This document shows, one piece after another, positions 31,613 to 33,799 of a stretch of DNA of 33,799 bases (its first letter is position 1; the number at the start of each line of letters is the position of its first letter). A program made the translations under genes and the position numbers. The stretch is taken from NCBI GenBank assembly GCA_946186205.1, contig CAMHMH010000012.1:1-33799 (forward strand), written 5' to 3'. A model generated the notes under the pieces. The model did not search any database, was not told the DNA's origin, and saw only the letters and a program-made list of their open reading frames with translations. The stretch is from an uncultured Fretibacterium sp. (lineage in GTDB: Bacteria; Synergistota; Synergistia; Synergistales; Aminobacteriaceae).

Positions 31613-31879
31613 ATGAAGAAGTACGATTTATGCGTGAAGAGCGGGACATACACCGACCGCAACGGCAACGAGAAGGTGAACTGGGAGAACATCGGCGTGA
31701 TGGTAGATGACGGAAGCCCTTATATTCTGCTGAAGCCGTATATGAACTTGGCGGGCTTCCCGCGCGAAGAAGGACGCAATCATTTGCTCGTCTCTGTGTT
31801 CGGCAGCGACCAGCGCTGCAGCAGGAACACCGACAAGGGCGCAGAGGCACAGACGAGCGAAGAGCCGATACCGTTCTAG
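31613..31879 (+). CDS. Small conserved plasmid/phage-type protein
   Basis: An 88-residue protein with a strong ribosome site (AAAGGAG) before ATG 31613. The sequence KYDLCVKSGTYTDRNGNEKV, then WENIGVMVDDGSPYILLKPY, resembles small proteins common in mobilisable plasmids (beta-rich, NWENIGV motif). The function of that group is not known to me. The last 20 residues are disordered. It is separated by 2 bases from the DpnD/PcfM-like gene. Confidence 0.65.
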   Translation: MKKYDLCVKSGTYTDRNGNEKVNWENIGVMVDDGSPYILLKPYMNLAGFPREEGRNHLLVSVFGSDQRCSRNTDKGAEAQTSEEPIPF

Positions 31880-31881
31880 TC

Positions 31882-32061
31882 ATGGCTAAATTCAAAGTCG
31901 CAATCACACGCACTGAGTCGCAGACTTTCACCGTAGAGGCACACGACAGCGCAGAGGCAGTAGAGAAGATTTCTGACGCATGGAATGAGGGTTGCATAGA
32001 ACTCGATAATCCTGAACTGTGTGATACGGACTTCTCATTCATAGGGAGGTCTGAGGCATGA
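31882..32061 (+). CDS. DpnD/PcfM-like small protein
   Basis: A 59-residue protein, starting MAKFKVAITRTESQTFTVEA and containing AHDSAEAVEKISDAWNEG and CDTDFSFIG. The strand-helix-strand pattern with the leading KVxITRTE strand and a final FSF matches the DpnD/PcfM family found in plasmids and restriction loci. Its biochemical role is unknown. The stop overlaps the start of the Lar-like gene (ATGA), showing translational coupling. It begins 2 bases after the preceding stop and has no separate strong ribosome site. Confidence 0.68.
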   Translation: MAKFKVAITRTESQTFTVEAHDSAEAVEKISDAWNEGCIELDNPELCDTDFSFIGRSEA

Positions 32062-32255
32062 ACGCTATACCCTGCAAGTTATGCGGCTCAATGCCTATCG
32101 TAAAGGTCAGAAACTGTAACGTGTGCAACGAGTACCAGAGCGCATATTACGTAACATGCTCATTCTGTGGGAACGAGACTTCACAGGCGTATTCAGTCGA
32201 TGAGGCAGTAAGCAACTGGAACAAAGAGAATCTCAAGGAGCAGAACTGTGCGTAA
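32058..32255 (+). CDS. Lar-like restriction alleviation zinc-ribbon protein
   Basis: A 65-residue protein with two zinc knuckles, CKLCG (6-10) and CSFCG (34-38), and the typical C-terminal YSVDEAVSNWN. This pattern matches the Lar (restriction alleviation) family, whose founder modulates type I restriction-modification to protect incoming DNA. An additional Cys pair (CNVC) lies between. AGGGAGG stands just before the ATG. Overlap with both neighbours places it in the small-gene operon of plasmid-entry functions. Similarity is to the family pattern only, so the activity is inferred. Confidence 0.72.
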   Translation: MNAIPCKLCGSMPIVKVRNCNVCNEYQSAYYVTCSFCGNETSQAYSVDEAVSNWNKENLKEQNCA

Positions 32256-32499
32256 CGTGGACTATGAATACCTCATAAGCGTTGGAGGCTCACCGCTGAA
32301 CTGTCTCATTCAGGAACGTGCCTATTCCAACGAGGAAGCTCTCAATCGTGCTAACGGCCTCTCAATCCTCTATCCACTTTCGGACATAGTAATTGAGGAA
32401 TGGAAGTTAATCACGTCTGATGAGCTTTTCGTCAGCGGTCTTTACAAAGGGAAAGTAACAACAATCCCTGCGACACGAAAGGAGGTGCATGTCGCATGA
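32248..32499 (+). CDS. Hypothetical small protein
   Basis: I do not recognise this 83-residue protein. The GTG start at 32248 overlaps the preceding gene by 8 bases, with AAGGAG 7-8 bases upstream, so translation is coupled. The sequence alternates short strands and a helix (YEYLISVGGSPLNCLIQE, SNEEALNRANGL, IVIEEWKLITS), suggesting a small alpha/beta fold. No motif or membrane segment is visible. Confidence 0.6.
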   Translation: MRNVDYEYLISVGGSPLNCLIQERAYSNEEALNRANGLSILYPLSDIVIEEWKLITSDELFVSGLYKGKVTTIPATRKEVHVA

Positions 32500-32633
32500 A
32501 GTACATCAAGCGTAACATTATCCGGCGCAAATTGCCGAAGGTCTACAGACTGCCCTATCGCATAGACGCATTCAGGGAGCGTGAACGGTGGCTTACGTTC
32601 ATTAACTACATGTGCTACAGGGACGTTGACTAG
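32496..32633 (+). CDS. Very small basic protein
   Basis: A 45-residue protein starting MKYIKRNIIRRKLPKVYRLP and rich in Arg, Lys and Tyr. AAGGAGG at about 32479-32485 lies 10 bases before ATG 32496. It overlaps the previous stop (ATGA) and is followed 18 bases later by the next gene. The strong ribosome site and coupling support expression. The composition suggests nucleic-acid binding, but there is no family match. Confidence 0.55.
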   Translation: MKYIKRNIIRRKLPKVYRLPYRIDAFRERERWLTFINYMCYRDVD

Positions 32634-32651
32634 GAAAGGTGCTGAAATCTC

Positions 32652-32951
32652 ATGCTGAACTACACAAAGGGGAAGTGGCTCATTCACGAAGGCTACTTTG
32701 ACGGTATCACTCTCAATCCTAAACAGTTCTACATCTATCCCGATAACGGCGAACCTTACACGGACGACTTCATAGTCTGCTCTGAGGAGGCTGACGCAAA
32801 ACTTGCCGCCAACGCGCCAGCTATGTATGAGTTCATTCACAGCATAGCTTACGGCAATTCTACAGGAACAGACTTGCAGGCCGCAGCTAGGAATTTACTC
32901 GAACGCATTGAGACTATTGAAATCCATGATGCTCTGTTTGAGAACGATTAA
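32652..32951 (+). CDS. Small phage-type hypothetical protein
   Basis: A 99-residue protein. MLNYTKGKWLIHEGYFDGIT and the segment EEADAKLAANAPAMYEFIHS followed by a terminal LLERIETIE resemble short phage proteins with an ADAKLIAAAPEM motif. Their function is not established. AGGAAAGG lies a few bases before ATG 32652. It precedes the leader region of the nuclease gene and probably shares its transcript. Confidence 0.62.
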   Translation: MLNYTKGKWLIHEGYFDGITLNPKQFYIYPDNGEPYTDDFIVCSEEADAKLAANAPAMYEFIHSIAYGNSTGTDLQAAARNLLERIETIEIHDALFEND

Positions 32952-33019
32952 AGGAGGCGATGCCCTGTAAACAATTTTGCGCTAATTACTGGACTGTGTT
33001 TATGACAGTCTGCGAACCT

Positions 33020-33044
33020 TGCCGGGTGTTGAACGCACTCGGCA
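33020..33044 (+). promoter_or_regulatory. Hairpin before the nuclease ribosome site
   Basis: TGCCGGGTG (33020-33028) pairs with CACTCGGCA (33036-33044), 9 bp with one G-U pair and a 7-base loop. The CAGGAGG ribosome site begins at 33056. There is no U-tract, so it may control translation or mRNA processing of the recombination genes. The 118-base gap otherwise holds only a Cys-containing frame from ATG 32960, which runs into the nuclease gene in another frame. Confidence 0.45.
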
Positions 33045-33069
33045 TTAATATTATACAGGAGGTTTCATT

Positions 33070-33799
33070 ATGGATAACAACAAAGTATTACGTGCCTCAC
33101 GTATCGGAACACTCTGCGACCGCGCACTCTTCTACTCAGTTGCAGGAGCAGAGGAAATCACTACGGAGAAATCCCAGAGGATATTTGAAGTCGGCAAAGT
33201 CCTCGAACCTGTAATAGTGAGCTGGCTTCGCAATGACGGTTGGAACGTAAGGCGCAACATGTTCGACAGCAGCAACGAAGGAATGAGTCTGAGTCTTGAA
33301 GTCAACGGCGGAACAATCACGGCGCACCCAGACTGCATAATCTCGCGTGAAGACTCACCGCTCATTCTCGCGGACATCAAAACGATGAACGACAGGAGCT
33401 TTCGGAGCTTAAAGCGAGACGGCACAATCAAGTCTCACCCACAGTACGCAGACCAGCTCACCATCTACGCACAGGCACTCAGGGAATGCGGACACAGTAT
33501 CGACCAGCTCGCAATAGTCGCCATCAACAAGAACAACTGCGAGGGATATATCGACTTCTTCACGTTCGAGCCGGAGAGATACGAGGCACTGAAGGAACAC
33601 GCCGAGATGATATTCGCGCTCGATGAAGCTCCTGAACAGGGCGACAGATTTCAGAGTTGGTGCTGTTCTTTCTGCGGTTTCAGTCACCTGTGCGAACTCT
33701 GCAAGAAGGATACTGCTGTAGGTGATGAGAGCATTCCCGCAACCGACAATCAGGAAGTAATTGACGCAGTGGAGCTTCTGAGCGAAAGCCGAGATATGG
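33070..33799 (+). CDS. Cas4/RecB-like PD-(D/E)XK nuclease, 5' part (continues at 1-272)
   Basis: The N-terminal 229 codons before the molecule closes on itself; the joined protein is 318 residues. Nuclease motifs: GKVLEP (42-47), HPD with the first acidic residue (D88), the (D/E)xK motif DIK (102-104) and QLTIY (129-133, the QxxxY motif). A cysteine at 16 and a cluster at 198, 199, 202, 208 and 211 match the 4Fe-4S-binding layout of Cas4/AddB-type nucleases. CAGGAGG lies 8 bases before ATG 33070. No cas genes are present. The partner is the Sak4-like ATPase coupled at its 3' end, so a 5'-to-3' resecting exonuclease for plasmid recombination is inferred. Confidence 0.85.
   Translation, partial: MDNNKVLRASRIGTLCDRALFYSVAGAEEITTEKSQRIFEVGKVLEPVIVSWLRNDGWNVRRNMFDSSNEGMSLSLEVNGGTITAHPDCIISREDSPLILADIKTMNDRSFRSLKRDGTIKSHPQYADQLTIYAQALRECGHSIDQLAIVAINKNNCEGYIDFFTFEPERYEALKEHAEMIFALDEAPEQGDRFQSWCCSFCGFSHLCELCKKDTAVGDESIPATDNQEVIDAVELLSESRDM
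33755..33799. repeat. Terminal overlap identical to positions 1-45 (circular junction)
   Basis: The last 45 bases are identical to bases 1-45. The reading frame of the nuclease gene that starts at 33070 runs through the repeat and continues in frame at position 3 to a stop at 270-272. The simplest reading is a circular molecule of 33,754 bp with an assembly overlap left at the end. A real terminal repeat of a linear element is less likely, because it would sit inside a gene and no packaging genes are present. Confidence 0.93.

Noticed and set aside
32960-33214. 84-codon frame starting MPCKQFCANYW with AGGAGG in front
   Set aside because: It overlaps the nuclease gene by about 145 bases in another frame and the AGGAGG is very close to the ATG. 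The cysteine pattern is suggestive only, so it was not listed as a gene.

Overview
The window is one circular replicon drawn as a linear contig. Its last 45 bases repeat its first 45, and a gene that starts at 33070 continues in frame across the junction into position 272, so the real molecule is about 33,754 bp. There are no phage structural genes, no recognisable relaxase and no tRNA or rRNA; iteron origins, replication proteins and accessory genes make it a plasmid. Shine-Dalgarno sequences are strong (AGGAGG), and GTG and TTG starts are common. The gene families (AAA-ATPase/PD-(D/E)XK fusions, Rpn nucleases, Sel1 and SH3b proteins, SUKH immunity) suit an anaerobic gut or rumen bacterium, perhaps Synergistota or Clostridia. 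That placement is a weak inference.

Layout. (1) About 30.5 kb through the junction to 2.5 kb, + strand: small plasmid/phage-type genes (XRE-like regulator, DpnD/PcfM-like, Lar-like restriction alleviation), then a recombination module (Cas4-like nuclease, Sak4-like ATPase), two unknown genes and a GIY-YIG protein, ending in hairpins back to back with a convergent terminator. (2) 2.6-4.6 kb, - strand: an SF3/D5-like ATPase behind a near-consensus promoter and an aromatic-rich 20-residue leader peptide. (3) 5.0-15.5 kb, - strand: an unusual membrane/toxin cluster made of an actin-fold Hsp70-like protein with a membrane anchor and coiled coil, an unknown AT-rich gene, a HerA-like ATPase split by a frameshift, an LHH nuclease toxin, a SUKH immunity protein, the remains of a second (YezG/DUF600-like) immunity gene, and a 929-residue Sel1/SH3b membrane protein. 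Its first gene lies behind a roughly 190-nt leader with an interleaved terminator structure. (4) 15.5-20.9 kb: a small zinc-finger-like gene, a membrane protein and replicon 1. (5) 20.9-26.1 kb: a ParB-MT-A70 fusion, a tyrosine recombinase, an AAA/PD-(D/E)XK protein and an Rpn nuclease. (6) 26.1-30.4 kb: a gene-poor stretch and replicon 2 on the - strand.

The clearest structural surprise is that the plasmid carries two complete, diverged replicons with the same gene order on opposite strands: small ribbon-helix-helix regulator, Rep protein, four 22-bp iterons, fused primase-helicase. The best candidate for an undescribed system is the HerA/Hsp70/Sel1-SH3b/LHH-toxin cluster, which could be a membrane-associated toxin export or delivery machine.
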